A DNA stretch of 64,000 nucleotides from Gymnopilus junonius (GCA_015501075.1 JADNYJ010000072.1:123671-187670); one strand, 5' to 3'; shown: positions 1 to 12,572, numbered from the stretch's first letter. Numbers and translations are program-made. Notes: generated from the sequence alone by a model not told the origin.

Positions 1-1188
1 TCCTTGGAGTCAAGAAGTTTGTAATCGCTACGTTCTTTATCCTGAGGCGCTGAAATGCGTTACGTCCTTTGTCATTGGAAGTGAGTTTATGGTTCCGTCC
101 GTGCCTTTTCTTCTTCTCAACCTACTCCCAAGTGATCTTTATTATCAGGCTATATGCGATATATTCAAGAAGCCTGACAATATTGTTAATTGGAGTCTGC
201 TTCTTAGCCCTCGAACTCGCGTTAAAGATAGTACGTTCCTCAAAGCGAAGTCAACCAGTGTCTGATTTCCGAAGTAGTGGGCATTCACTGATGGAACGAG
301 CATCAGCTTACCTGCGGGTCTGTTTCATTTGGACTGGACATAGCAATTATGGCCTCTTAACCGCTTGCAGGACTTGTTGGATGCATTCTTGTGGGGCAAC
401 AATACAGGTAGGTTTCCTATTCATGAACTGTCCTGGCCATTGATATGAAAACGACTCTGCAGCCGCTTCGTATTCACTTGGGTCGCTGAGCTCATATTCG
501 GTACGTTAAAGACCATGACAGATGCTCCTATCTGAGCGTTACTTGAATCAGACACTGTGGTTGTTTTCTTGACGTTTTGGCGAACCGCAAGAGTGCGTCA
601 AGAGAGGAGCGGAAACACGATGTCGCTCTATAATCTGATCCTCCGCGACGGTGCGTATCTCTCTAATCGTTGAAGCTCTTGTATTCAGAATTGACTGGCT
701 AGGCCTCGTATATTTTGCTGTAATATTTGGCGTCAACTTGGCTACGGTCTTGGTGTTTCTTGTAAGCAATATTATTTGCCCCTTTTGTTATTTTTGATTT
801 GATGCTACTTTCATGTAGCTTGCACCTGTGAGTTTTTTAATTACAGTTACCGGAACCTTCCAATATATTTATTAACGTCACCAAGCCGAATTTGAAGGCC
901 ATTCCTGCCAGCTTCACGACCTTGTGAGTAGGGGTATTCCAGTGATTTCCGAAAGATGTATACTGACGACATCGCCTCAGGTTGACTAGTTTGATGGTCT
1001 CGCGACTAATTCTGAACCTCCGCGATGCTGGTATGAAACACGAAGATCATAATGCAACCTATGCCCTCGAACCTGTTACTACCGAAAGATTCTCGGTAAG
1101 AAAGAGCATTGAAAGTCAGTCATTTATAAATTCCCATATTGGACATCAAGTTGGGCTTACTACTTCAGTGCTTCCTAGCCGAATTTGA
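1..1188 (+). CDS. DUF6533-type integral membrane protein, 5' end outside window
   Basis: Multi-pass membrane protein of the fungal family that starts with a DUF6533 domain; its biochemical role is not known to me. Exons read as <1-80, 133-230, 278-317, 371-407, 463-500, 552-650, 703-761, 847-923 and 981-1188, all with GT...AG introns of 47-85 bases and matching phase. Family landmarks appear in order: IIRLYAIY in the second exon, WAFTDG, GLVGCIL, FLTFWRTAR followed by YNLILRDG, and SLMVSRLILNLR in the last exon. The N-terminal part, with the usual YDH/LLTL stretch, lies left of the window. The last exon adds a hydrophilic tail ending at 1188. A second member of the family lies at 4969-6303 on the other strand. 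Family assignment is confident; function is not inferred. Confidence 0.82.
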
Positions 1189-2180
1189 TGCTCAGTGAAC
1201 GCCTTTCACTCTCAGAACAAGTGGCATAACCAAATTGAACCTCAGTTGTACCAGTCGTCCTCCGTAAGCTAGAGTCTGGTATTACTTATACGTTCCCTCC
1301 TTCGTGTGAGTCTTGTCATTCGTTTTCTGGAGCTTCTCAAATGGAAAACTTCAATATAGCATCGAAGCAGCTTCAACATTGCCGCTAGACTGTTAGCGTT
1401 CCGTAGGGCACACTAGCATTGCCCATTTCTCGCTTGTAGTAGTAACCTTAGGCTAAACTGAAATAATACAGGAAGCCGGGTTTTTAGTACTGACAGCAGA
1501 CTTTGAGAAGAACAGTCCCTGATTCTCGTAAAAGCCAAGGTGCACGAAATTAAGATGACTCCTAGTTTCTCCTCAAGCCAAATATTTCTGTCTATCGATT
1601 TGTTCGCCTTCCTTGTATTATCGTCGTCTTCATTCTTTTCCTTACTTGTGATGTCCTATGTTCTCCAGTGGATATTTCCTCAGTCTCCCCTATGTCGTAC
1701 GTGGACCTTGCCGATCGCAGGCCTTTCATAGTAATAGTTCCCAGTGATCCAAAAAAATTGTTACTTGATTCGAGTCCAATGATGGCTGCACCAGACTTGT
1801 AAGTAGCTTTAAATTATTCTATTTGCGTGCCTTGAAAAAATATTTATTTGCTTTAGGATGCTGCGGGACAGTCCATCCTTTGGGTTTGGTCACAACGTTG
1901 CAGGAGATGCGCTTATGCCTGCCAATCTTGCTGGTCAACAGCACGTGTAGTAATACTAAATTTTGGAAGCCAAATCATGTCAATTTTTGCTTTCAATTAA
2001 CTTCGCCCAGTCGAAGTACACTGCAGCAGTAATCTTGGATTGTTCTGCCTGTGAAATTTAGGTGTGCAGTCCACAAGGCCGTCTCGGCAAGTGGATGCCT
2101 TGTCGTTCTAACACGGACAAACATTTTCGTCACCGCGGTAGACAGCGACAAACGCCATTTGCTCATCATTCAAAACCCTC
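1189..2180. other. No supported gene
   Basis: Short open frames occur (for example 1540-1731, hydrophobic), but none has splice partners or family motifs. It probably contains the 3' flank of the first gene and the promoter of the next. Confidence 0.5.
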
Positions 2181-2537
2181 ATGGCACCCAAGTACACGCC
2201 CTTACCCACCGACCCCGCTTATAGCCCATCATTGCGCCCCGATACACCCTCATATCCTCCTCCCTACGACTCTAACGAAGAACACCCAAGTTTATCTTTC
2301 TCGGAGGACATCGAGGAGGAAGCTCCTCGTCGTGGTCGAGTGCGGCAAGAACATTTGCCCGCCTTCGACTCAGACCCAAGATTCAGATTACCAACACCGT
2401 CACCATTCGCAAGAGCTGGTTTACTCTTATTCCTGTTTGGGATGTTTTACCTCGCCTTCACGATGAGGAAGGCTGTGTGGGTCGCTGGCGGAAGGGCGAT
2501 AAACAAGGATGTACCGGAGGTCGATCCTTCGTATTAA
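2181..2537 (+). CDS. Small single-pass membrane protein, hypothetical
   Basis: An intronless reading frame of 118 codons. The first ~75 residues are rich in Pro, Ser, Tyr and acidic residues and contain an Arg-rich patch (EEEAPRRGRVR). One membrane segment follows at about residues 77-98 (GLLLFLFGMFYLAFTM), flanked by Arg before and Lys after, with a short C-terminal tail. The shape suggests a tail-anchored or type II protein. The ATG at 2181 is the first one that precedes the whole coherent frame; a competing frame at 2062-2466 has no such composition and is taken as a shadow. Similar short proteins with one helix are common in Agaricomycetes, but I cannot name a family. Confidence 0.6.
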   Translation: MAPKYTPLPTDPAYSPSLRPDTPSYPPPYDSNEEHPSLSFSEDIEEEAPRRGRVRQEHLPAFDSDPRFRLPTPSPFARAGLLLFLFGMFYLAFTMRKAVWVAGGRAINKDVPEVDPSY

Positions 2538-2920
2538 GGTACGTTAAGATCTCTGTAGCTTTATTTCCTGCACTCATTGCCGCTCTATAGGTCTCTAACG
2601 TTATTGCAGGCGCTTTCGTTTTGACCTGAGACTGAATTTTTTCATGTAACATTATATAGTTTACCCTTCACCACACGTTCCTTGGACCTTTTGGACTGTA
2701 ATACCCTCCCTTCCTTACTTTCGTCATTCTATTCTTATATTGCGCCCCAGGATCCAAACCCCTATCAAAACCACCACTGTCGTTCCTAGTATTCCCGCCA
2801 TGCGTAGTGGCTGCATGTATAATCAATATACCCTATGCAATGTCAATAAGGAATGTAAAAGTTTCCTCGTCTTTAGTATAAGACCCATGTAGACGACTAT
2901 AATATCTTCAGCGCCCCAAC

Positions 2921-4475
2921 ATGTCAAATGTCAAACTTGAGAGCCATCCCATATATAGGCTAATCACAGCCTCCATTTCCGACGAGTCTACCTCTCAGTT
3001 TCCAGACAGTATGACCACAGTACGTAGCCTGATACTCTCTTGGCCTTCGCTGAAGGCTCAGATTCTAAACTACTTAACTCAATCATCCTTTCAAGGCAGG
3101 CACACCTTCTCCCGCTCAAACACTGCCTTTCGACATTCTCTCGGAGATATTCGTCTTATCTCTGCCACAAGTACACGACCCGCAGGAAGATCTTCGACTC
3201 CATCCTTCACAACCGCCATTTCTGTTCTGCAGCATCTGCAGATCTTGGAGGATCGCCGCTTTGGATGTACGGCGACTATGGGACTTCGTCTATCTGTCGT
3301 TATGCTATTATGAGTTTAAAGATCCCGAGGGCGCAATACACGTCCTCGATAGGAAAAGTCTGGATCTCATTCAATGGTGGAACGAAAATCATCCCTCTAT
3401 ACATCCTTCTATTTACCTCAGATGCACAGGTTCGGGCGAACCATCTCCAGGATTATTATCACCCTCCCATCAGCCTCTTTCCTCCAACCCTTTTTTCATC
3501 TCAGTACGCAGACTTGATCTACATCGGTCAGTTTTTCAGTTCTCAACGATCTTTTCGCCCAATACGCATTTCGAAAACCTGGTAGACTTGAAGATCCCTA
3601 AATTCAATGAGAACAAGACCATCTTAACTGATTTCATCTTCTCACCCTCGCCGAATTTGCGGCGCCTCTACCTTCCATACAGCCGTTTCGAACCCTTTAG
3701 GACTATATCTTCCGTCTTTCCTTGGCGTCAGCTCACGCACATCTTTATGCCTGAATATATATACCGGGACTCTTGGAGGGAACTCATGATGGCATGCCCC
3801 GCTATGGAATGCGGAGCGTTCTGCATATATCAAGGGTCATTCGATACATTGGCGGAAATCACGATGCCTAATCTCCACCATTTTTCCATTTCCTGTAGCG
3901 AGCTTTACGTCCCCACTCCATTCCACAAACTCAAGATGCCTAGGTTGAGGGCTCTCAGAATCGTCAGCCTGCAACATAATCACGTTTACACGTTGAAGGT
4001 TTTAGAGATCATGCTTGGTGCTGGGTCTTCACTCACTGAATTACATCTCGATTTCTGTCTGTCTTTCCGTATGCACTCGAGCTTTTCTTTTGATCAGCCG
4101 CCGGAGGGAAGCCGACTCAGTGATCTCACCCCTCATCTCCGCCGATTCGTTGTCAATTATATAGATCCAGGTGACAATGTTGTCGGGAGGAATATCATTC
4201 AATTCCTTCGGTCTGATTGGCTCTCTTCGGGATGGGATATATTACCAGAAGGCGATGAATGTCGACGTCTTGAGCTTATCGTGTTGCAGGGATCGTACTT
4301 CACTTCCAGACTCTTCTGCGACTCTGTCATGCGAGAGGTGGAGGACTACTTACGTGCGAGCCCAAGTCACTGTGCCTTTTCGATTTCTATTTCCAAAGAT
4401 CCTTCTCAAAAACTCTTGAAGTCTAAGGACTTCGAGGAAGGGATTATGAGGCGAGCATGGATAGAAATGTCCTGA
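2921..4475 (+). CDS. F-box-like / leucine-rich protein
   Basis: Probable substrate adaptor of an SCF-type ubiquitin ligase, inferred from the F-box family. The CDS is 2921-3019 plus 3096-4475; the intron 3020-3095 (donor GTACGT, acceptor TTTCAAG) removes in-frame stops and keeps phase 0, giving 492 residues. Right after the splice comes the F-box core: LPFDILSEIFVLSLPQ near residue 42, then ICRSWRIAALDVRRLWDFVYL about 35 residues on. The rest is an irregular leucine-rich solenoid with repeated 'LRRLYLP', 'LTHIFMPEY', 'LRALRIVSL' and 'LTELHLDFC' units. The gene appears intact. This class forms large, fast-evolving families in mushroom genomes, so the target cannot be guessed. Confidence 0.82.
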
Positions 4476-4968
4476 TTTTAACGCGCGTGTACTAACCTTT
4501 CGATGTATATACCAAAGGTCCTTGGTCTGACTCATTACCGGTACCATTCACATAACTGAATAAATAATTCCGATACATATCATGTACAATACTCAGTCCT
4601 CTATGCTGTACCATTGTGCTTCCACAGTTTTCGATCAGGATCTGCGAATACACTGGACCGTTGTACGATGGATAACGTTTTCGGATGTCAATTGCAAAGT
4701 GTAGTACCCTTCGTCGACGACAACGACGACAACCAGTTGGATAAGATGGGAGAGGACGGGCCTGTCGTGGAGCCCTAAAGGAGTATCTGCTGGCTCTTCG
4801 CTGGCTGATGTAGTATGAATGCCTCCGTGAACCAGTCGACAACACCTGAAGCAGGACTTGACCTCTGCTGACCGAGACTGCCGGAGCAGTGTAAATTTAT
4901 GTTACAATTCAAACCTGAAACGTCAAGACGGAAAACCAGTGAAATCCTCTCAATCGATCCCGTGGGAG

Positions 4969-6303
4969 TCAACCTTCTTGGATCCTTTCTTCTGATAATT
5001 GAGTCTCCAGAGATAGTGTATCCAGACTGTCGTCGACGTTAAAGCTAGTGATGCTCTCATCATCGGCTTCAACGTAATCCAGAGTTTGCATGTTCATAAT
5101 GACTCGACAGCACTAGATTGGAGAGATTCTTAGACGAAAATATTCTTAGTGCCTTTACATACCGCTATTGAGATAAGAGCATTTGGCCAGCTGCAGTGGA
5201 CGAAGCGGAAAAAGATGACTTCATTAGTATTTTCGTTGGTACTCAAATTCACACTCACCCAAAAATTACATGTCCCTGCGCTACTTGCTGATTCATGTTG
5301 TATGGTACAATTGTGGTAAAAAAGGCTAAATTCTGTTGATATCCAATGGGTCGGGAGTAGAAACAGAAAATAAAGCTTACAGCATATTAACGCAATGACC
5401 CATGCACCATCTCGGATGAGTCTCTTTACAACCGGTGCTCCCAACGCAACTAAATTATACTTGATACCTGTCAATATCCCTAAGGAAATGTGGATAATCC
5501 AAATCGAGATACTACAAGACTGTCAGCCGGGCGAGCTGAGCGTAGAGGTCAAGAGAGCGTACCATAAGTAAATGAGTTCCGAAGGGGCCTGCATAGCATC
5601 GCATATGGGATCATACGTCACTTCCACTGCCTTCTGCGCAACAAAGACTTCGACTGCGATGTGGGAGAAAAATAAAATAGCCAAGAAGAGCCCAATCCTC
5701 CAATCCTTGCGATATAATGCGTAAACTATGTATATAGGTACGCTATCTCAGAACTGCGAAAGAATGTGGCAAGAGCGACAAAACTCACTAATAAGCATAA
5801 GAATGAAATCCAAGGCAGCGACAAGGGTCGCTGAAGACGCCACCCCAAATGCAAACCAAGCTTTGCAGATGCCTTCCGATATTGGTATGACATTTAGATG
5901 TGGGCTAAGGATAAGATATGTCGTGATACTGGGCTCAAAGTTCAGGACACCTTTATTTGATGCAACGAGAAGCAGACCTTTGGGTGATGATGCCAAAGTA
6001 GCGCGAGAATAGATACGTGGCTCGAACCATCGTAAAGGGGCGTCTAACATATAACGGCGTTAGAGTTCATTGCTTGCTAATAAATGAATAAACAGGACAG
6101 ACCTCCAGATATGTCGGATTTCATGCTTGAGAGTTATCGAATGTTCATACAATAGTATGGCTAGGGTCGCAACTGCGATATATTGTCCAGTCAGTGCCAA
6201 ATAATTGATTGATGAAAGAAGAGGAAATTCATGGCTCACCGGTGGACCATTTGCGAATGCGTAAATTCTCCAGCAATCTTCCATATAACGCCGATTCGAG
6301 CAT
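4969..6303 (-). CDS. DUF6533-type integral membrane protein, complete
   Basis: Complete member of the same membrane-protein family as the gene at the left edge. Nine exons on the minus strand: 6303-6240, 6172-6103, 6043-5978, 5904-5789, 5725-5563, 5511-5381, 5325-5259, 5190-5163 and 5112-4969, totalling 849 bases or 282 residues. All phases match. Landmarks: VATLAILLYEHSITLKHEIRHIW early (DUF6533 hallmark), RPFTMVRATYLFSRYFG, CKAWFAFG followed by a helix LVAALDFILMLI, IYALYRKDWRIGLF, VKRLIRDGAWVIALIC and the ending CRVIMNMQTLDYVEADDES. The start at 6303 was chosen because it gives a short leader spliced in phase to the family N-terminus. The cytosolic tail is acidic and Ser-rich. There are no frame breaks. 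Function is unknown. Confidence 0.85.
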
Positions 6304-7289
6304 TGCCAACTGAGGCTGGGAGTAGAAGGAAAGAGGTATAGAAATGATTAGACAGTGAGAACAGCGTTCAAGAGATCTGACGTACCCAACACTGAGTATT
6401 ATATACATACTTGATCACGATGGATAAGCAACATCAAAACCACTGCCCTGTTGCCGTAGTCCGTGGAACATTTTTAACTGGTGGGGAGGTTTACCGGATT
6501 GGCTGCCGAGGCGACGATTTCGGTAACATGCTGTTTGCGCTCCCTCAAGCCATTCTTCGCAATTTAGTGTTCTAAGTATTTGAGACTTAAGTGATTTCAT
6601 ATGTAGAAGAAAAAGTAAAACTTGTAAGGCTGTCGAGGTCGAAGCTTTGACTTGACAGAATCTATCGACGTACAGGTTCTGAAGCCTTTGACTTATGACG
6701 CATGATGGATCAGATAGTGTCACCGCTCATTGATCATAGATCCTTGATGTGAGATTATTCATGAAGTCCACTGAGCAATAAGTAACGTCAAGGCGACCGG
6801 CTCCGGCAGTAAGTTTCTTACATTGCTATAAACGCGTTTCATTACTACGAATTGACAAGACCTAATCACTAGTAAGAAACACTTTTGGGCTTCAAGGTCA
6901 TGGTCAGAACAATGGGTGTCGGGCAATGAGGTCATTTTCTGCAGAGACGACCGTTCAGACAAAACCTCCGCGACAGCAGTTCTACGTGTGTCCCACAGGG
7001 TAAAAATATGGAGATACATGCCGATGAGATATAATATCTTATATTCAGGATGTCGAAGGTCGGAAATTCTTGAACCAGCGCCTTGCAAACTTGATGTAAA
7101 AACATACTGAAGAATGCCTAAAACTCAGAACAGGCTCTCGTTGAATCAAGAAAGATTCGAAAAGTTCAGGACGAACGATGATATGATTAGGGTATAAATG
7201 ACAAATCGTTGGTCAGGTCTACATATCTATCGTGAGTCAGTAAAAACGGTCAGGAGAAAGAAAAGGGGACATTATACACTATTAGAACG
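6304..7289. other. No resolved gene
   Basis: Minus-strand open stretches at 6415-6723 and 6759-7088 have coding-like composition in places, but I could not join them into a gene or match a family. They may be a decayed gene upstream of the DUF6533 gene. Confidence 0.4.
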
Positions 7290-7863
7290 CTATCTCCTCT
7301 TCTCCGCACCAGCTGCCCGCTTCGACTTCGATTTCGAGTTACGACTCCTCTGTTTCCCACTGACTTTTCCCGTTCTGGCCTTTTTTTTGAGGGGTTTAGG
7401 TGGATCTGTCGGGGTCGGAAGCGCGCCTCTGATCCGTATACGCCCGTCTCGCAAAGTTTCCGTAACAACAGGGCTGGCGGCGGGACGGAATAGGTGCTCC
7501 TTTGAGTACCTGCAATGATACATGGGATCATAAGAAGATTTCGGGGACCAGACGCCGCGCAAACACGTACCTCGAGGCATAGATGACCTTGGAATCATTT
7601 TTTCCGCTCAGTGAGGGCGGACACATTTGGAATCCGAGCCAGAAAACGAAAGCCAGCATGATCACAAGGGCCAGACGTTTGAGAGGAGAGGCTAAAGGTC
7701 TAGCAAAATGGGGATCCTCAAGAGGATCAGAGACAGAGAGGTCGTCGGAAGGAGCGGGGGAGGAATCGCGAGAGGAGATGAGGTGTATTTTCTCATCGTC
7801 AGTTGCTGTGCCGAGATCGTCATTCGAGATGTCGACGGGGATGCGTTTCTCGTCGGGCGACAT
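7290..7863 (-). CDS. Conserved one-helix protein with basic C-terminus, hypothetical
   Basis: Two exons, 7863-7571 and 7509-7290, with a 61-base intron (GTACGT...TTGCAG) in phase, give 170 residues. The N-terminal ~55 residues are acidic and Ser/Pro-rich. One membrane segment lies at about residues 63-78 (LALVIMLAFVFWLGFQM). After it comes a stretch spanning the splice, KVIYASRYSKEHLFRPAASP, then VTETLRDGRIRIRG, which I recognise as a conserved block in basidiomycete proteins of unknown function. The tail is Lys/Arg-rich (KKKARTGK and KSKSKRAAG). Continuity of the conserved block across the exon junction strongly supports the splice. The topology suggests a type II membrane protein with a basic lumenal or nuclear-facing tail; this is inference. 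Confidence 0.72.
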
Positions 7864-8137
7864 GATGGTTGCACTGGAATTTCAAAGTCGTTGGTGGCGA
7901 TGATGGCAGTTAACCAGGCGGACTTTGAATGAGTAACGTGACCATCCGACGCGTTTTCCTGGACTTCGCTTCATTTTTTCTTCCATTCCTTGCCATTCCT
8001 CTCTCCTCGATAGATTAACGCCTTCAATAAGACGCGCGTCGAACATAGCGTGTAAGTAGAAAATCTTTAGTCTAATGAAGTTGCTGTCCGAATTTCACCC
8101 CCTTTCGAGTCGCCTGATGTACTGTTACTCTTCCACT

Positions 8138-8637
8138 ATGAAACCTGTCTTTTCGTACAGTTTCCTGGCTGTCGTATTTGCTGCATGCACTTCCATAAGT
8201 ATCAATTTCTTCTTGTTCTGTGTATTACTCGTCTCCGTATTTTCTGCCTCTACCTATCTCAAGGTGAAGTATTTGATCTCTTCTAACCTCGGTCAACGCC
8301 CTTCCTCCTCCTAGCCGACGATACTCTATATGAAGCCACGTACCAGCAGGAATATGAGCCTTCGTAATTTCACTCTCTCATGCTTCTCTTAACTCGGCCA
8401 AATACGACGGCTGGTTCTCTGGATCCGCCACCAGCATCTCCGGCGACAAGATAGAGACGGCTCCTATCTATTCTCCCGCAACCACATCCCAAATTTTCGC
8501 CGCTCCTAGGGTTGTTCTTCTCGATGTAAGTGTGCGTTAAATCCATACTTCTTCCAAAAATACTGACTTTTTGGCGCAAGGTCAATCCAAATACTTCAGG
8601 ATTGGTGAACAACCCTTTCAACCTGATAATACAGTGA
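8138..8637 (+). CDS. Possible small secreted protein
   Basis: Tentative four-exon model: 8138-8198, 8315-8363, 8435-8525 and 8581-8637, in phase, 85 residues. Residues 1-20 look like a signal peptide (MKPVFSYSFLAVVFAACTSI), followed by an acidic Tyr-rich stretch and a Ser/Thr-rich middle. There is a stop right after the last exon. Splice sites are canonical, but the second acceptor (CCACCAG) is weak, and the frame stays open upstream of it as well. No cysteine pattern or family was recognised. It could equally be noncoding. Confidence 0.35.
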
Positions 8638-9240
8638 ACACTGTAAGAATACGGTCGACATCCTGGTATAGTTAACGTATCTTCTTACTTTCGCACTTGT
8701 TATAGATGCTCGTTTATAACTCGACGCGATTCTTATTCAGCGTAACTCCAACCATGCGGCAATTCAGATACAGAAACCGGATCACATACTTTTCTATGTC
8801 CATGCTCACCTCGGATTAGGCTTGATAGCCTAATTGGACATCTAACGTGTACGTTCCAGTGATCTACCTCCTTTATTGACTAGTTTGATAACTACCACGT
8901 CGCTCATTTTTTGATTTAAAGTTCTCCCTTCCAAACGCTTTGTTATTCTCAATTAACCTTCCAGCTCTCCGAGCCTTTCTTTTGCATGGATTTATAGCCC
9001 TTTCTCCATTTTCCTGGTCGGGTGAACACGAGGAAACTGAAGGTGCGACCACCCTGTTCCACTATTCTACATTTCAAATCTAATCATGTTTGGAATAATT
9101 GCAAGTCGACTGTGGAATTGGTGTAATGCTGTGCTCTTTCCCAAACTGGACGTTGGTAAGAGGGTCTCGTGCATCGATTTCCCACCGCCCCTTACTTGCC
9201 TTTTCACACTCAGCGGCCTCACGCGGAAGTCAACAATCAA

Positions 9241-10678
9241 ATGGCAAGACATTCAAGTCGTTACATGGACGGTGCTGACCCGTAAGTATGGGAAGAATGA
9301 TACTACGAAGGCCCATACTTACCCAAAATCTGTAGACCACCCAACCGCCAAGCTTCGCAGGGCGAACCTACTAGTACAAGTCGTCCTATAATCATAGTGA
9401 GGTCCCTAGATGAAACGGAAGGCCTTTTGCGTGCTACTGGTCTATCATACGGGACATCCACACAACCTGTCAGGAAAGCTCGCAAGTTGCATGCAATAAA
9501 GCTACAATTCTCGAAGACCACCCTTCAATACATCGCAGGCGTTTTCGTTGTCTTGATTATAAGCGCCATTTTATCTCTTTGCACTTACGGCTTTATAACG
9601 CAGGAAGATCTTCGCCGTGAATGGGCCAGAGAAGAGAGTCGTCGAGCCATGATAAGGGAAGAATGGGTGGTTGAAATGCGTAACACGAAGATTTGCGCCT
9701 CAAGCTGCACCGAGAAATCACGGGTTTGGAGGGGCAGAAAACTGATGCTGAAGCGAGATGGGAGTCTGAGCGTAAAGCTATGGATGAGGAGCGACAGCGG
9801 TGGGTTGAACGGGGGTTTTGAACGAGAGGAGCAGGCGAAGTGGCTTGAGAAGGAGCGTCAGGACTGGGCTCGAGAACGCGCGAAGGAGGAGAGGATCTTG
9901 GAAGAAGAACGTCGAGCAGATGAGGAGAGGAGACAATCGGAGCGCCGAGAGAAGGAAAGGAAAGAACGGCAGAAGAAGGAAGAGGAAGACAGGAAGCGGG
10001 ATGCTATTGCGTGGACGGATTTCGAAGTTGGACATTGCTTGCGCTATGGCATTAGAGAATATTCGGCAGTGATCTCTCAAGTCCCAGTAGGCTTCGACAG
10101 TGTTGAGGAATGTCGGAAGAAACCAATAAGTATCCATGGACGTGAATGGCTTCCAAGTAGTTGCAATCCGGAAGATCAGGTAACTATCGTCAACTCTTTT
10201 CATTAAATAATGGTCACTTATTTTGACTGTCGCAGTGCCCGTCTGGAAGGGTAACTGGTCATTGGGAGATTGATATCGATGAAGTAACCTGTAGACCGTA
10301 CTGGGACTCCTTCAATGATAAGGTCGGTATCACTCACTTTACCCAGCGGACACAAAATCTAATCTGCTGTTAGGGCTGCCTCGAAACTGGAATACGGGTA
10401 CGTGAATTTCAATTCATGACCATCTCTTCTATATATCCTGAGGCGCATTCAGCGCTACAAGTCCCACTTAATGAACGTCCAAGATTATACACATTGGGAA
10501 GCTGTTTGTATTACTGCTCCAGCTGATATCAATGGTCGTCACTACGATGGACCAAATAGTTGTGAAAAATGGGTATGTCTTTTCTTATGCTCTGTCATTT
10601 ATCTACTTCATACTTCTCATGCAGGCCATGTACGGTATATTGGGGATTTGGCATATCCAGGACGATACTTGTCGATGA
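9241..10678 (+). CDS. Membrane-anchored coiled-coil protein with Cys/Trp-rich C-terminal domain
   Basis: Six exons: 9241-9281, 9336-10179, 10236-10322, 10374-10397, 10453-10572 and 10625-10678, in phase, 389 residues. One membrane helix lies near residues 70-92 (YIAGVFVVLIISAILSL), then a long Glu/Arg/Lys coiled coil. The C-terminal domain carries Cys/Trp landmarks spread over four exons: CLRYG, VEECRKKPI, GHWEIDIDEVTCRPYW, GCLETGIR, ICITAP-like and SCEKW, ending WHIQDDTC. I recognise this arrangement as a common Agaricomycete family of unknown function. Two single-base shifts that cancel each other lie in the coil (near 9683 and 9812), so about 43 residues are read in the wrong frame while the ORF stays open. 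The start at 9241 was chosen because its short exon splices in phase. Confidence 0.78.
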
Positions 10679-12172
10679 ATTCTTTGGATACATTTTTTGC
10701 GATGATTGATATCCTCAATTCCTTGTCTTAGGCATGCGTTATGCATTATATGAAAGTTGACGGAGAACGTTCTGAAACTAAATCAAATCAATAAAAATTG
10801 GCGGCTTTCAGAAAGTTTAGTTACTTTGACTTGGAGCAAGACGTTAAGAAAACCGATTCGATGGCCTCAGAACTGAAACCCGCTTACCCTCTTTATCCGT
10901 CGGTTCTTAGACTATGGGCGAAAACGCAACCAGAAAGAGTTCCTTTCCTGTAATAAATAGGAAGGTCGGAGGCGAGGTCCCGTATCAGGGTCACGTTCGA
11001 AACTTTTCGACAGTAGACTTAGGGCTCGGAGAAAGAACTTGAGTCAAGGACTTCATCAGTGCCAGTGTACCTCAAGTTATGGAGAACCTGCGCACTGTTC
11101 AAATGTATTAGGAGACAATCACCCAGTGGCTATTGAACCGGCGGACAATACCGCGCAATTGCAAGATGCTTGACGTGATCAACTCCACAACCGCCGGGTG
11201 CATCGGGACTCCCCTCCTCACATTTTGATAAAATTAAACGCAGTTCATGTGTTAATATACTAACTCCTCGATAATCAACTGTATGGTGACTGGTCCGAAT
11301 CGACATAAATTTTTCGAAGTAAAAACTACCTCGAATAACACTGTGATTTCCAAACCAGAAGGTCCGTTTACCATCCCCCATTGGGGCAAAAGGCCAACGG
11401 TGGAAGCGAACAGTATTATTACTTTCCAACGGACTGAAGACTTTACCATCGGATCGCTCGTAAGTTCTCCTTTATTTTTATCCATACGTTCCTCACTATA
11501 TTGGCAGACATCGAACTATGACTGTGAATGGTAAAAGCTACGCCTGGGTTCCAGGTTCAAATAGCATAAATGTACTCCAATTTCTGATGACTTGCTAAAG
11601 ATATATGCTCAAAATGAATCACAGCTGTACACAAACGGCCCAAATCCTCAGCAGTATGCAAGGCTCAGCTTATCCAGTAATCACTCGAAGGGCGTCCTCG
11701 AAATTATAAGTGTTGAGCCATGCATCGTATCCACGATTTTGCTTTTTTGTATGAGGAACATTGATTGACTAACGAGTCACACTACTCACAAGCGTGTAGA
11801 AAGGCTCGGAGGAACCGCGACCACGGGCGTTTATTTACCCTTTGACTTGTCGGTTTCATTATATACCCCTACCGTGATCGTATACATCAGTCTGCTCTTG
11901 TATCCAATATTCTCACCCTAAATTATTGCGGTAGTGTCTCTACAGAGTTTAATAGTGTAATACTCAAACTTGGGTAGCATTAATTTAAATGGCTCATTCA
12001 AAACTATTCGTTTTTACGCGTGAAAGGAGGAAGGGCCCACAATGGCCCAATGCACGGTGTATAAGTCCCGTTCATGTACTCTATAGATTTATAAGATCCC
12101 AGAATTTAAGATGTATGTGGCTGACGTACCTTGGAGGATTTCCGTGGAGTATCTGAACAGTAACTTTCAACG
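10679..12172. other. Gene-poor; one weak ORF at 11283
   Basis: The only candidate is 11283-11459 spliced to about 11509-11534 on the plus strand (donor GTAAGT, 67 residues, with FTIPHWGKRPTVEANSIITF). It has no recognisable family and no clear promoter. The rest shows nothing. Confidence 0.3.
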
Positions 12173-12436
12173 TTATATAGTTCGCGAATTCTTCCAAATT
12201 TGATTCTTCCGCCCCTTCTCGAACCGTCTCATATTTCCTTGTTTATAGTGCTTCGTGCTCGGTATAATTACTGCATCTCCTATCCCGCCTCGACGAATGT
12301 ATTCCTCAAATCCGTTCTTGAAGCGCTGGAAACGACGAGGTACCCGCGATGCATTTGAATCCAGATGTATTTGAGTTTCCTGGGGCTCAGTGAAGAAATG
12401 CGGAGGTAATATGACAGAATAGTAGAAGCTTGACAT
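12173..12436 (-). CDS. Small hypothetical protein
   Basis: An 87-codon intronless frame on the minus strand, basic towards the C-terminus. It is preceded by a good TATA-like box on the same strand (TATATAAAG at 12581-12573), about 140 bases before the ATG. No domain was recognised. The promoter-like element is the only reason to prefer it over chance. Confidence 0.3.
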   Translation of the reverse strand: MSSFYYSVILPPHFFTEPQETQIHLDSNASRVPRRFQRFKNGFEEYIRRGGIGDAVIIPSTKHYKQGNMRRFEKGRKNQIWKNSRTI

Positions 12437-12572
12437 TTCTGGTGTGATTTTTGTGTTGAGACAATTAAAATATTCCAGGAGTCCGAATGAAAGAGGGAAG
12501 GTGGAGGCAACCTCCAGTCCTCGACTTGTGAAAGGGGGGGAGTAAGGAAGGAGTATGCTGGATTGGAGTGGG

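Noticed and set aside
2062..2466. 134-codon plus-strand ORF overlapping the small membrane protein
   Set aside because: Different frame from 2181-2537, without membrane segment or coherent composition; treated as a shadow.
4492..4972. Minus-strand ORFs of 65-117 codons downstream of the DUF6533 gene
   Set aside because: The DUF6533 gene ends at 4969; these have no splice phase or motif linking them and are probably 3' flank.
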